Shown here one piece after another: positions 23,450 through 34,930 of a DNA stretch of 64,000 nucleotides (its first letter is position 1; every line of letters starts with the position of its first letter). Origin of the DNA: Calliopum simillimum (lineage: Eukaryota; Arthropoda; Insecta; Diptera; Lauxaniidae). Made by a program: the position numbers and the translations under genes. The notes beneath the pieces were generated by a model. It worked only from the letters and a program-made list of their open reading frames with translations. It was not told the DNA's origin and ran no database searches. The stretch spans positions 47,185,948 to 47,249,947 of the forward strand of contig OX638370.1 in NCBI GenBank assembly GCA_951812925.1. Direction: 5' to 3'.

Positions 23450-24757
23450 GGTTTGGGTACTCCAAGCCCCAAAATGGGTCTGGGGTATGAGTCGCGATGT
23501 CCAGCGTCCGAAGGTTTTATTTTGCCATCTCTCCAGCTTTGTAAGGTGTGTGGCATAAATTTTAACTGGCTTTAATTGACGCCGAAAGCTGTAAAATCGA
23601 TTTACGAATTTCTTACTACATATTTCGGAATTTCTTTCGACTTTTCATCAGTTATTTTAAGTTTTCTCGTCCTCATTGCAATCGATCTTTCTGAAATTTC
23701 ATATGTAATATGGTAAGATATTGTAAATATGGTCTCTCATTTTTGAATTTTTTGATAAGAAATAAACTAGCACCTGTTCAGCGAACTTGTTAGTCCCTAG
23801 TATTACCAAATATATTTGATATAATAATATTTTTCAATTTCATCGAACATGTGGCATGCTAACTAATAGCAGATATTTATATCGTCTATGTCTAATATTT
23901 ATGGGTAAATCACGAAAAAGTGAAATGAAATGAATTGTAACCGGTATATTAACATTACAAAAATATATTTTCTTAATGACTGTTGCAAATTATACGTTTT
24001 ACTTTTCATGATTTGCCCATATACCATATGTTAACTATTACCAAATCTTTGTATACTACTAAATTGTTTATTTTTATCATAAATGGGATAAAACAAAAAC
24101 AAATGTTTTCTGATAGGGAACAAGTAAAAACTGAAAAATTTTAAATTTCAACTACCCATAAACTTTATGACTCCAACAAATGCAACGACAAGGCACATGT
24201 CAAGTGCCAACTGCCATGCATACAACACACATTGACAATCACGTACATAACAACATAGAAACTCATACACACACACAAACGCTCATGTGGTGAAGGTTTA
24301 TACTTCAAATACAGCAGCACCAAGAATGTAAAACTATTACAAAAAAAAAAAAAAATGTTTTAAAAAGTTTTTGACGCTAGGGATTAGGGTACTTCGCACA
24401 TTTATACACACATAGTACTTGTGCACATGAACATACATACATATATGCATCATCCATACATAAAAGCACATGACAGTACACACTTATAAAAGACGACAAA
24501 ATGTAATAAAATGCCAACTATGACAACACAGCGATGAAACTTGTCAACACAAGACTTACAACACACATTCGCAAAAATATAAACATTAAGGTGTACCTTA
24601 GCGCGTGAACTTTTGTTGTATTGTGCGACGACTACGTTCAGTAGTTCGTTCACAGTGACTGATAAATGGATAAGTCAAGAAGAGTTTGGTTTATAGATTA
24701 AATATATTGCATTAAATATACGTTCCTATTTGAGGTTTAATTTTCCTTTTTGTTGAG
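23450..24757. other. Intronic sequence with short CA-rich tracts
   Basis: No coding motif seen. There are (CA)n-like and ACATACAT-rich stretches at about 24225-24290 and 24395-24480. Confidence 0.5.
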
Positions 24758-24759
24758 TA

Positions 24760-25493
24760 CGTAGGCTGCTCGATATATTTCTAGCCTAGGCAACACTAAG
24801 TGTTGCCAGGTGCAATCTGACATTTCTATTGGAAAGTTTGATATTTTTTAGCATAAACGTACTCAGAACGTTTTGACGTACGACCATCATTTGTGTTGTT
24901 TACAGTGACTTGAAAAAATCAATTTGGCAAAAAAATGGAATTAACTTGTGAACATTTTCGTGCGATAATTTTTAAGAACTTTCGACGTGGATTATCACGA
25001 CAAGAGTGCATCGATGGACTTAAATCTTTGTATGGCGATGAAGCACCATCCTATAGCACTGTGAAAAACTGGTTTAATGAATTCAATCGTGGCCGACGCT
25101 CGCTCAAAGACGAATTCCGTGAAGGTCGTTCAAAAACGTCTGTTGTGCCAAAGAACATTGATGCCGTGCGTGAACTAATAATGCAAGATTGTCATGTGAC
25201 ATACCCTGAGATAGAGGCATCCTTGGGCATTAGGTCCACTCCAATACATTCAATTTTGCATGAACACTTAGTTGTAAAAAACGTTCGTTCTCGTTGGAAA
25301 CCCTATTATTTATCAATTGCTTAGATTTCCAATGAGAAAAATTGAATTTCTTAACTCACTGTAAACAATATAAATAGCACTTGTACATCAAAACGTTGTG
25401 AGTGCGTTTATGTCAAACTTTATTATGGCGTTGCCAGATTTTAGCTATTGACATTAGTGTTGCCTAGGCCAGAAATATATCGATCAGCCCACG
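24760..25493 (+). mobile_element. mariner-like element, internally deleted, copy 1
   Basis: The ends are CGTAGGCTGCTCGATATATT (after TA at 24758-24759) and, inverted, AATATATCGATCAGCCCACG. The termini extend inward with CCTAGGCAACACT. Only the 5' half of the transposase gene remains, followed directly by 3' noncoding sequence. Copy 2 at 31775-32490 has the same junction, so this is a deletion-derivative family rather than a private deletion. The right TA is TG. Confidence 0.88.
24935..25324 (+). CDS. Truncated mariner transposase, DNA-binding half (129 aa)
   Basis: The frame is intact from ATG to TAG. Residues about 5-65 resemble the first mariner helix-turn-helix (FRRGLSRQECIDGLKSLYGD, then APSYSTVKNWFNEFNRGR). 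Residues about 85-115 match the second DNA-binding helix region (VRELIMQDCHVTYPEIEASL, GIRSTPIHSILHEHL). The catalytic D,D34D domain is absent, where a full mariner transposase has about 345 residues. The product, if made, could bind its own TIRs but not cut. Copy 2 has an in-frame TAA in the same region, so openness here may be chance or youth. Start chosen at the ATG of the family's usual MELT/S-type N-terminus. Confidence 0.75.
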   Translation: MELTCEHFRAIIFKNFRRGLSRQECIDGLKSLYGDEAPSYSTVKNWFNEFNRGRRSLKDEFREGRSKTSVVPKNIDAVRELIMQDCHVTYPEIEASLGIRSTPIHSILHEHLVVKNVRSRWKPYYLSIA

Positions 25494-25558
25494 TGTTATA
25501 TTGGTAGTGATATTTCGCGAAAAAAATTATAACCAGATGGCATGCAATACAGTATTTT

Positions 25559-26437
25559 TATACCCTACACCCAGGGTATATTCACTTTGTCCTTCCGTTT
25601 GTGACGCAGAGAAGGAGGCGTGGCAGATATAGATAAGTATATATATTCCAGATCAGCGTCACCTCCTGAGTCGATATAGCCATGTCCGTCTGTCTGGCTG
25701 GCTGGCTGGGTGGCTGGCTGTGTGTTGAAATACACTTTTTGGGAATACTGAGCAAGATAATTCAATGAAATTTGGTACACTGCCTCCGTCGTCAAAATTA
25801 GCTCGGGGGATTGAAAATGAGCGAAATCGGTCAACGGACACGCCTACCGCCCATACAAAAAATATATTCAAAATGCAATTTTAGGAATATTTTTCACGTC
25901 AATGCAACAAAAATACTCATAGATACTAAGAATTGTAAGCGCAAGCTCTGAAAAAAACTGAAAAAATTTGGACAATAGGGCGTGGCACCTCCCATAAAAG
26001 CAAAAGCTTCAAAACGCTATACTGAAAGCGTTTTTTGTGATATTCGGACCAAATTTGACTCAGACACTAAGAATCAGAAATGAAAGCTCTCAACAAAAAT
26101 TAGGTGAAATCGGACAAGGGGGCGTGGCACCTCACATATAAGCAAAAGTTTCAAAATGCTATACTGAAAGAGTTTTTTGAGATAATCCAATTAAACTTCT
26201 CTCAAATACTAAAGACTATCAATGCACGCTCTAAGCTAAAACTAGACGAACTTGGACAAGAGGGCGTGGCACATTTAAGCAAAAGCTTCAAAACGCTACA
26301 CTGAACGTTTTTCACTCAGACACTAAAAACTATAAATGCAAGCTCTGAACAAAAACTGGGTGAACTCGGACAAGAGGGCGTAGCAGTGTAGGGTATTTAA
26401 TGTTTGGCCAGGCCAAATTTTACACCCTTACTAGTTT
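25559..26437 (+). repeat. CAGGGTATA repeat family, copy 2
   Basis: It begins TACCCTACACCCAGGGTATA, passes GAGTCGATATAGCCATGTCC and a GTCTG/GCTG microsatellite, then GGTCAACGGACACGCCTACC. Four modules with GGGCGTGGCAC follow, and it ends GTAGGGTATTTAATGTTTGG..GGCCAGGCCAAA. No transposase or RT. Length and order match copies at 33556 and 56757. Confidence 0.85.
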
Positions 26438-26589
26438 TAAAGTACATTTATGAGTTGATACGAATAACATATAATTTAATTACACAGTTTAGCACAACGT
26501 CATTTAAACATCGGTTTATTCATTTAGAAATTTTTTTTAATAGGTATGTTTTTTTTTGTTCTTTGACAAATCACGAGTATTGTTTGACA

Positions 26590-27540
26590 AATCATCATGG
26601 AAAGACTGACACTGTAACAACGTCTCCAAATTATTCAGCTGTATTTCGAAAATCATCATTCAGTGTGAAAAGTTTTTCGTGCACTTCGAGCAACATATTG
26701 TGTGCATCATTGTCCTTCCGAGCCCACTATAGCCGATATCATTCGCAAAATTGAGCCATATTGTATGTTATTGAATCTTGGCCTCTCGCATGCAACAACT
26801 TAGCGAGTTTTACACCAGGCTCTTGGTATAGGAATTGAAGCCACCAGACTTGAATTCACGTTTTAGTTTCAGTCAATGGGCAATGCAACAGCTCAATGAA
26901 GATCCGCAGTTTTCGCGCCGAGTTTTTTTCAGTAACGAGACACATTTCTGACTCTATGAATGCGTCCATAAACAAAACTGCCGCATTTAAGCTGATGAGC
27001 AACCCGAAGAGATTCTCGAACTACCGTTATATCTACAAAAATGCACTCTTTGGTGTGATTTATTATGGGCTGGTGGAATCATTGGACCATATTTTTTTGA
27101 AAATGAGTCTGGATAGAACATAACCATCAGGGCCGAGCACTATCGCATCGTGATTACAGATTTTTTATTGCCTAAAATTGTGTCCCGTGATATCGGCGAC
27201 ACTTGGTTTCAGCAAGACGGTACTACGGTACACACAGCGTGCGAAACAATGGCTTTATTGAGAAATCATTTTGGTGAGCACCTAATGTCGCGTTAACTGG
27301 ATCGTGTGATATCATACTTCTGGATTTTTTTCTTTGGGGTTACGTGAAGTCAAAATTCTTCGTTGATAAGCCCAGCTACCATTCATTACTTGGAAGCCAA
27401 TATACCGGTAGCAATGCTAGCAAGAGTGATCGAAAATTAGACCTTCCGAATGGAACACCTACGGTGTAGTCGCGGACAACATTTGAATGAAATTATTTTT
27501 AAAAAGTAAATAACAGTGATGGTTCTTTCGGGTCATTAGA
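26590..27540 (+). pseudogene. Decayed Tc1/IS630-superfamily transposase
   Basis: Read with several frameshifts on the + strand: a central segment QQLNEDPQFSRRVFFSNETHF (first catalytic region), VHKQNCRI and ELPLYLQKCTLWC. Then come IIGPYFFENESG, DIGDTWFQQDGTTVHTACET (second catalytic Asp in QQDG) and LWGYVKSKFFVDKP. These are in the order of the insect IS630-like transposases with the WFQQDGA..HTA motif. Multiple stops mean it is dead. Terminal repeats were not identified. Confidence 0.75.
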
Positions 27541-27779
27541 AAAATGTTATATTTAAAATTTACACCCCGACTCGACGAGCAATATTTATGTTATAATTTC
27601 TATTATAATTTTTTTTTATGTCAAAATTTCATGTGATTTGATGTTATGAAATTTTTATCTAAACGTAGTTTATCTGTTGATTGGAGTTTAACTTAACATT
27701 TCATTTTCACAGTCATTTGAATTTAAGGGCCGCTTAAGCGCCAGTTTTTGTTTTATATTTACAAATTTTATAATTTCTA

Positions 27780-28000
27780 GAAAGAAGTTTAGGTTTTAGG
27801 CTACACTATAGGCCTTTACCACTTGACCAGAAAGCTTTAACTGAAGCCATCAGCAAGGGTATGCCAAACGTAGTGCGTCGTATCTGCTCGAATACTTTCA
27901 CAGTTACACAACCATTCACTGTGGGATATTCTATGATCTCATAGAAAAGGAGCACACACGTTTGCTGCATAAAGACCCAGCTGAGTTTGTCAACAAGGAA
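27780..28000 (+). pseudogene. UQCR-Q (complex III subunit 8) fragment
   Basis: The + strand reads RLHYRPLPLDQKALTEAISK then GMPNVVRRICSNTFTVTQPF, and after a frameshift YDLIEKEHTRLLHKDPAEFV. This matches the order of the small ubiquinol-cytochrome c reductase subunit: 'SPFEQRA..' then 'KG.PN..RR....F.V.P.F..GY' then a charged tail 'KNPA..'. The frame is broken between GY and YDL by loss of a few bases. The N-terminus is absent or unrecognisable, and no intron is visible within it. It is a gene fragment or retrocopy, not functional. Confidence 0.65.
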
Positions 28001-28244
28001 AGATATACTTATTCAATGCCGTTTTCTGCATAACAAAGCCACTTATGTATATGTACTCTAAACTTTCGAGGTCAAAGAATGAAATGTGTAAGTAAAGATT
28101 ATATTTAACCAGCCTTTGATTTAATAAACACAAATACAAAGTGATTTTATTGGTATTCTCTATTTTGTTAATAAATGACAAATTCAATTGCAATTAGGAA
28201 TTTGTATGTAAGTTCAGTCAGTTAATATATTCAACAAAAAGATG

Positions 28245-28500
28245 CCAAATATTGCGATTTGCTAAATCTAGAAATCGACGAAATTAAGACAAAAGATCTG
28301 TGTCATCCATGTGATTCAAAACCCATCGACTCCAAATTAAATCGTGTTTTCCAATTCGCAGTTGTTTCTAGTCATGCTCTTCCATATCGAAGGAAAAAAC
28401 TTGATCCTTGAATATCCAGTAAGAAGCCAAGTCCATCCAGCATACCATTGACTGTTACTGGTTCAGACCAATATTTTTGCGCTTTTACGAAATGGTCTTC
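28245..28500 (-). pseudogene. N-terminal methyltransferase (NTMT1-like) fragment
   Basis: The - strand reads HFVKAQKYWSEPVTVNGMLD then GLGFLLDIQGSSFFLR, matching the start of alpha-N-terminal protein methyltransferase (..YW...P.TV.GML.G.G...DI..S..FL). After a junction with stops, HDLIWSRWVLNHMDDTDLL follows, matching the family's DVIWIQWV.GHLTD segment. The S-adenosylmethionine-binding GxGxGR block between them is deleted. It lies about 250 bp from, and opposite to, the UQCR-Q fragment. Confidence 0.65.
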
Positions 28501-29460
28501 TTATGGCAATTCAACGCTTTTTCAATTTTGTTTTCGTATCACTGGAGTTTGAAAAAAAGATCATCCAAATACCAATATGTGAATCTTTAAAATATTTTTC
28601 CAATTGCAAACAATATTTTATGCCAAATTTGATTAATGTCATCTTTGTTTACCTGCATTTTCGGTTTGTATCTATGGTAATGACAAAAGTGAGATAGTCA
28701 ACTGTGAAATTGGAAATTATTTAAGGGTCGCTTAAGCTACTCTAACGGTTTAGCTAAGCTAAAGCTTAAGCTCACACTGTGAAATTGGCCCTTAATAAAT
28801 CACACGAGTTTGCATTAATTATCTAGAGAAAATGCACATTTACTAGATTTTTGTGGAAACTGCAGAGTTTTACATCACAAAAATAGTGCACTCTAATGTG
28901 CTCATATGCCACAGATGTAACAAAATGTATTTCACAACTAATATTTTCTTTAAATTGCTCTTAGGACTTTTCATGACAACAAATATAATATAACACGAAG
29001 AGAAGTAAGAGTTGAAAACAATCCCAAACCAAGTAATTTTGAGTGCCATTCTCAGCTTAGCAGTAATATGATTGAAATGCAGCCATAATTTGATTCTTTA
29101 TCAAAAAAGTAGATATGAATGTTTTCGCTAAAATGCATTTAATTTTTGGATCATTCTTTAAAAATTTGTTATGCTCATTTGTGCTTAACGCTTGCTTGCT
29201 TATAAAAAAAAATTGCCATATGTATGTGCTTTATAAAAGCCCTTTTTTTAGTTTTAAAAAAATGAACATGTCCATTTTTGCCCAATGAAAGAAATGTCAT
29301 TTCATTGTCAAAAAGCAATGTGCCAAAATGTCAATAAAGACACCTCCCATTACAAGATATCAGCAGTAAGTAGTACCTCTACCACAAATACTCAATTTTT
29401 TATTTAACTATTAAAAATTGTACAACACCACATAGCTTACATTAAGCACTAATGGATATA

Positions 29461-30271
29461 CGAGGAAGGCTCAAAAAGTTCGCGGAATGAGGGGGGAGGA
29501 GTGGAAGTAGAAGTTTAATTTTTCGGGTCATTAGCATTTGAACTATCGTCGATCGGGATTCACTTGAAGACGACCCCCAGCCGGGACGGCCGATCAAAGT
29601 GACCACTCAGCAAATCAATCAAAAACTCAAAAAAAAAAAAACAATATTGGAAGATGCCCGACTTAAGTAGGCACATCTCGAAGGAATGGTTGCAGTATCA
29701 GATGCAACTACTTTTAAAATGACTAAAGTCAGTGGCTAAAAAAATAGTGTTTTGAGTTCATCAATATAAACCTGAGTTCAAACAAGAGTTTATGCACTGC
29801 CTCAAAAAGGCACACAACCACCAAAGAAGTTAAAGGTGTCACAGTCGACTGTTAATTGGTTACAAAGATAAAGGTGTCTCCAAAGGTGTCTTAAGGAAGC
29901 CGTCAGAGAAAAAAGAAATGAAAAATTAACCAAAGGCGTCCCCTTTCTGCACGACAACATGGCCTGCACACAAGAGCCGTGATGCGAAGTTGGGGTTCGA
30001 AATTTTGGATAACCCTCCTTACAGTCCAGACCAGGCCCCTAGTGACTTATATTTATTCCCAAAGATGAAGAAAGAGCTGCGTGGAAAAAAATTTAATAAC
30101 AATGACGATATCAAATCAGCAATTTCAGCCTATTTTGACACTAAATATATTTATTTGAGAGATCTGAAAAATGTGTTAGGGTTAAAAAAGAATATAATGA
30201 GGAAGGAGTGCATTTGTGTTTCTGTTTCCACTCCTTGCCTCTCATTCCGCGAACTTTTTGACCTTCCCGCG
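29461..30271 (+). mobile_element. mariner-like element, internally deleted, second subfamily
   Basis: TA-flanked ends CGAGGAAGGCTCAAAAAGTT and, inverted, AACTTTTTGACCTTCCCGCG; the TIRs of about 30 bp continue CGCGGAATGAG. Inside, a broken frame contains VPFLHDNMACTQE (HDN catalytic region) and then PYSPDQAPSDLYLFPKMKKE, the mariner D34D signature (frame 29990-30340). The N-terminal half is scrambled. 811 bp against about 1.3 kb for complete mariners. Confidence 0.85.
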
Positions 30272-31770
30272 TACATATTTATATTTTTGATAAACGTTAT
30301 TCAGCGATATCAGCGTTACTTTTTTGATATTTTGTACTAAAATTTTTCTCTTGGAAACATTGTGCAGAGTTTAAAGAACAATTCTGTGTGAAAATTTAGT
30401 TCCTAACGATAAGAGAAATTGCTTTAAATTCGATATGTTTATTAAAAACTGTATATACAATATATAAGAAATTTAAAAAAATTTTATGAAAACATTATTT
30501 CATCTAAATTTTAACCTATTTCTAAGTCCTTCCACCAAAATTTCATAAACTTTCACTTAATATATACGGAGAAATAGGAATTTTAAAAGAGACATTCATA
30601 AAAAGGTATTCATTTGCTTATAACTTTTTTTAAAAATGAAAATATATAAATAAAGCTTAACTGCCAAATATCAAGTGATTCATTTTACACATCTGGGACT
30701 ACAAATACATACATATGTAGGTATATGAATAGTTTCGCCAATGTAAGTGAACAATTCTAAGCTTGCAAATTCTAAAATTTCTGACAGCGATAGGTAAGAG
30801 AGACAGGGTGAGTGTAAATAAAAAATCGTGGAGTCAGCCGATGCAGAATCAGGGGCACGTCAACGTAGCATAAATATAAATGCCAATCAAACTGCCTCCG
30901 CCATCCTATTTTAGATCCTTAGTCAAATGGTATGTTGAAAGGTTGGATGAGATGAGACTATCGGGTGGTCAAAGTGGTATGCTAGGGCATTGGGTATTGG
31001 TTTGGTCCAACTTCGACAGTGACGAATAGCAGCCGGCAGCTTTGCTTGTCAATGAATGTTTTTGGTGTGGTTTATCCCATGTCAAACTACAATCATATAC
31101 GCACACACACACACATACGCACACACCAATACATATTCATTGGGGGATTTATAGAGCTCTCAACAGTGTTCGTACGAGTATTGAGAAATATTCAAAATTC
31201 TAAAAAATTTGTATACGTTCGGTACGTACATATGTATGTAGGAATCTGTAAGTGTGGAACTAGGTACGTGTGCTACATGAAGCACATATTAATGCCTACG
31301 CTGGCAAAAAAGGATCAAATCGGATTTTCATCACCAGCACGAAATATTACCCATCAGTGCATTTAAGGAATCCATTTTTTTGCACACTGGAACAAAATCA
31401 AAAATTTTTAATTTTTTTTGTTATCCAGAAATCGAAATGTTTTGCGATAGTTCTTTCAAGTGAAAGATTAGAAAATCGATTTCAATTCAATGAAAATGGG
31501 CCAATGGGAGTTGAATTTTTTTTTTATCAAAACTCTTATCTTTTGGCGTAAAAAAGTGGGGTTTTATGTTACCTTTCCAGCGGAATTTGAAATTATTCGA
31601 TATCTTTATTTTGTGAAAAGTTAGAGCCCAATAACAAAACCCGGTTCACAAGCGAGCCCTCTCCCCTAATAACTTATATCTGCAAAATTTTACTTAAAAC
31701 GGATCCAGAAAGACATTTTTAAGCTTCAAACAAAAAATTGTATTCAATTTCATTACTTTTGGAGTCGTAC
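30272..31770. other. Intronic sequence, CA microsatellite at ~31095-31125
   Basis: No coding motif seen. Two overlapping open frames (31019-31551) have no recognisable domain. Confidence 0.5.
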
Positions 31771-31774
31771 TATA

Positions 31775-32490
31775 CGTAGGCTGCTATATATATTTCTGGC
31801 CTAGGCAACACTAACGTCAATAGCTAAAATCTGGCAAAAGCATAATAAAGTCTGACATTTTTTAGCATAAACGTACTCAGAATGTTTTGACGTACGACCA
31901 TCATTTGTGTTGTTTACAGTGACTTGAAAAAATCAATTTGGCAAAAAAAATGGAATTAACTCGTGAACATTTTCGTGCGATCATTTTTCACAAATTTCGA
32001 CTTGGATTATCACGACAAGAGTGCATCGATGAACTTAATTCTTTGTATGGCGATGAAGCACCATCCTATAACACTGTGAAAAACTGGTTTAATTAATTCA
32101 ATCGTGGCCGACGCTCACTCAAAGACGAATTCTGTGAAGGTCGTCCAAAAACAACCGTTGTGCCAGAGAACATTGATGCCGTGCGTGAACTGTTAATGCA
32201 AGATCGTCATGTGAGATAGAGGCGTCCTTCGGCATTAGTTCCACTCGAATACATTTGATTTTGCATGAACACTTAGTTGTAAAAAACGTTTGTTCTCGTT
32301 GGAAACCCCATAATTTATCAATCGCTTAAATTATCAATGGAAAAATTTATTTTCTTAACTCACTGTAAACAAAACAAATAGCACTTGTACATCAAAACGT
32401 TGTGAGTACGTTTATGCTAAAAAATGTCAAACTTTATTATGGTGTTGCCAAATTTTAGCTATTGACATTAGTGTTGTCTAGGCCAGAAAT
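31775..32490 (+). mobile_element. mariner-like element, internally deleted, copy 2
   Basis: Same family and same internal junction as 24760-25493. The 5' end CGTAGGCTGCTATATATATT follows TA at 31773-31774. The 5' subterminal region has an extra block (CAATAGCTAAAATCTGGCAA) that is the inverted copy of the 3' subterminal region, so terminal repeats are about 100 bp. The HTH frame contains a TAA and further deletions. The outer 3' end is missing after GGCCAGAAAT. Confidence 0.85.
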
Positions 32491-32499
32491 GATAGAAAT

Positions 32500-32730
32500 G
32501 GTCCTTTATTGGATTTTCCTGTCAACATTTTTCCACAAACATTCACTAGAGCTACGATCTTGGGACTGAGGGGGTAACCAAGGGTCTTAGGAGTGTGGTG
32601 TTGTAACCATTCCTTGATAATTTTGAACTTTTGCTTTATATTGTTGTTACTTGATACGTCGAATAGAGCTTCAAGTGCAATTAAAATTTCGGAAAAAAAA
32701 ATGCATGGACAATCAATGAGGGTCATAACC
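32500..32730 (-). pseudogene. Tc1-like transposase C-terminal relic
   Basis: The - strand reads EALFDVSSNNNIKQKFKIIK then EWLQHHTPKTLGY, and in another frame PPQSQDRSSSECLWKNVDRK. The last resembles the Tc1 motif PPQSPDLNPIE.LWK..DR.. around the third catalytic residue. A frameshift and substitutions show it is dead. It abuts the truncated 3' end of the mariner copy. Confidence 0.5.
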
Positions 32731-33394
32731 GTTAGGAGATAATTCCATAAAAACGGCTAACATGGAAGATAACCACTCAATTACCTAGGGGGTCTCAGGG
32801 GGGGCTTGCATTTTTTTTGCTATACATACATACAGTGATATTCCACAGTAAATAGGTGCAGAGCTTAAAACTAAGGTTGGATGCCCATTTTTGTCAGATT
32901 AAATGATTAGACAAGTTGTATCTTAAAAACTATTCAAGCTTTTTCGATGGAGTTCACTGGTCGAAAAGAAGGCGACCATTTGTATAAACGAAATAATTAA
33001 AAGTTTTTTACTGTAATAGTAATTTTGGATTTTTAGAAATGCAAAGAAAAACCGATTCTGTTTTTCAAAAGGTCTCATCTCCTATAAAGCATCGCAGCTA
33101 TTACAGCCAACTATTCAGGTTTAAGCTCGTAAGGTCGAAATGATTAAATTTTTTATTTTGGTAAATAGCCTTTTTAGGGATTTCTGCATGGAGGTGTCCC
33201 AGTGTAACGCATTTTTCCATCCTGCACCGCCTTATCCATAGTCAAATGATTCTCTTGACAGCTTGAAAAACAAAAATAAGACAACTTCGACGACGACTAT
33301 TTGAAAAAAAGAAACGGAAGTCTACACACACACATTTCAGCAAACACGCACACAATCATGGATATAAACATAGCCATAAGTACACATTTCAACA

Positions 33395-33555
33395 AACACG
33401 AGTAGCTTCCCAAGAGGAAAAAATTCAAGCGCTTCTGGACCAAGCACTTTATAAGCGCTTTTCCCCATAGAAATTTAGAAGCACTCACACAATGATTTTT
33501 TGTAAGGCTACAGTAAGAACAACAAGGGTTCGAAATCCAGCTCTGGTGATTTTTT
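33395..33555 (+). repeat. SINE-like repeat fragment
   Basis: It contains CAAGCACTTTATAAGCGCTT, AAGGCTACAGTAAGAACAAC and a B-box-like GGGTTCGAAATCC. The same string occurs inverted at about 48545-48705. Confidence 0.6.
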
Positions 33556-34222
33556 TATACTCTACACCCAGGGTATATTCACTTTGTCCTTTCGTTTGTA
33601 ACGCGGAGAAGGAAACGTGGTAGGTATAGAAAAGTAAGATCAGCGTCACCTCCTGAGTCGATATAGCCATGCCCATCTGTCTGTCTGGCTGACTGGGTTT
33701 CTGTCTGTGTGTGGAAATATTTTACACGTGAAAACTTACCAAGATAGTTTAATGAAATTTAGCATAGTTGCTTCGTCGTAAAAGTAAGCTCGTGGGATTG
33801 AAAATGAGCAAATCAGTCAACGGACACGCCTACCGCCCATACAAAAAATATGTTCAAAATGTAACTTTATGAGTATTTTTCACGACAATACAACCAAAAT
33901 ACTCATAAATACTAAGGACAGTAAGCTCAAACTCTGAGCAAAAACTAGGTGAACTCGGAAAAAGGGGCGTGATATCACCCATATAAGCAAAAGTTTCAAA
34001 ATGCTAAACTGAAAGTGTTTTTTGAGATAATCGAACCAAATTTCACTCAGACACTTAGGACAGTAAGTGCAAGCTCTGCGAAAGAACTTAATAAACTCGG
34101 ACAAGAAGGCGTGGCTATGAGAACTGGTCGTGGCATCCCCAGCACAAGCGAAATTTTCAAAATACTGCAGTGCAGGGTATATGTTTGGCCAGGCCAAAGG
34201 TAACACCCTTACCAGTTTTATA
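33556..34222 (+). repeat. CAGGGTATA repeat family, copy 3
   Basis: Begins TACTCTACACCCAGGGTATA, has GAGTCGATATAGCCATGCCC and GGTCTG-type microsatellite sequence, three GGCGTG modules, and ends GTATATGTTTGGCCAGGCCA. It is inserted directly after the SINE-like fragment's B-box region. Confidence 0.82.
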
Positions 34223-34224
34223 TT

Positions 34225-34930
34225 TTTTTGCTTTATCTTTTTTTTTATTAAAGTATTAATTTTTTTATTTCACTTTTCTATGTTCCTTTCTCTTATTTCT
34301 TTACTTTTGTTTAATTGAATTGAAACTGATTACACAATGATTCTACGTAAGGTTGCAGTAAGAACAACATGGGTTCGAAACCAGTTCGAGTGATTTTTTT
34401 ATTATTTTTTATTTAAATATTTTTTATTCAACATATTTTTATTTCACTTTTCTATCTTCATTTCTCTTATTTATTTACTTTCGTTTGATTGAATTGAAAC
34501 TAATTACACAATGATTCTATGTAAGGCTGTAGGAAGCATTCGAATGGCAAATTCTGTTTGGAAAACATTTGCTTAATATACAAATTTAGTACCTGTTCAT
34601 CGTATCGGGCAGTGGTGTAGCGGTTTAACGAGTTTGTAAATGTAAGTAAAAATAATATGTTTCTATTTAGCACACGGACGGCCAGCGATTCAAATCCTGG
34701 TGCTGCTGTTTTTTCATTTTATTGGAAGAACGCTAACCGCCGCATTTCAAATAAGCTCTTCAAAATGCCTTTTTACGTAAGGCTGCGGAAGGCTTAAGAG
34801 CGCTTACATCATGTCCTACATGCATTATTAAAAATAAAGAATAGTTCTTATGGAGCGGAAGCGCTTATTGGTGAAAAAGAAGCACTTTAAAAGGGTTTTT
34901 GAAGCACTTCTTTTCCCCTTGGATAGCGAA
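34225..34930 (+). repeat. tRNA-derived SINE-like repeats
   Basis: Within it, TGGTGTAGCGG at 34613-34623 fits a Pol III A box and GATTCAAATCC at 34687-34697 fits a B box, 63 bp apart, longer than in a normal tRNA. The downstream tail includes AAGCGCTTATTGGTGAAAAA and GAAGCACTTCTTTTCCCCTT, both found inverted at 48050-48140. Another B-box-like GGGTTCGAAACC lies at 34371-34382. Related copies are at 43.3-43.7 and 47.9-48.7 kb. Confidence 0.65.

Larger units (their letters stand above)
27727..28791. mobile_element. TTAA-flanked TIR element carrying host gene fragments
   Basis: Left TTAA|GGGCCGCTTAAGCG (27723-27740) and right GGCCC|TTAA (28787-28795). Inner matches include GCTTAAGC blocks and a duplicated CTGTGAAATTGG at the right. 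The interior has no transposase but includes pieces resembling two nuclear genes in opposite orientation. A TTAA duplication would be consistent with a piggyBac-type integration, but the TIRs are short and imperfect, so the boundaries are tentative. Confidence 0.5.
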
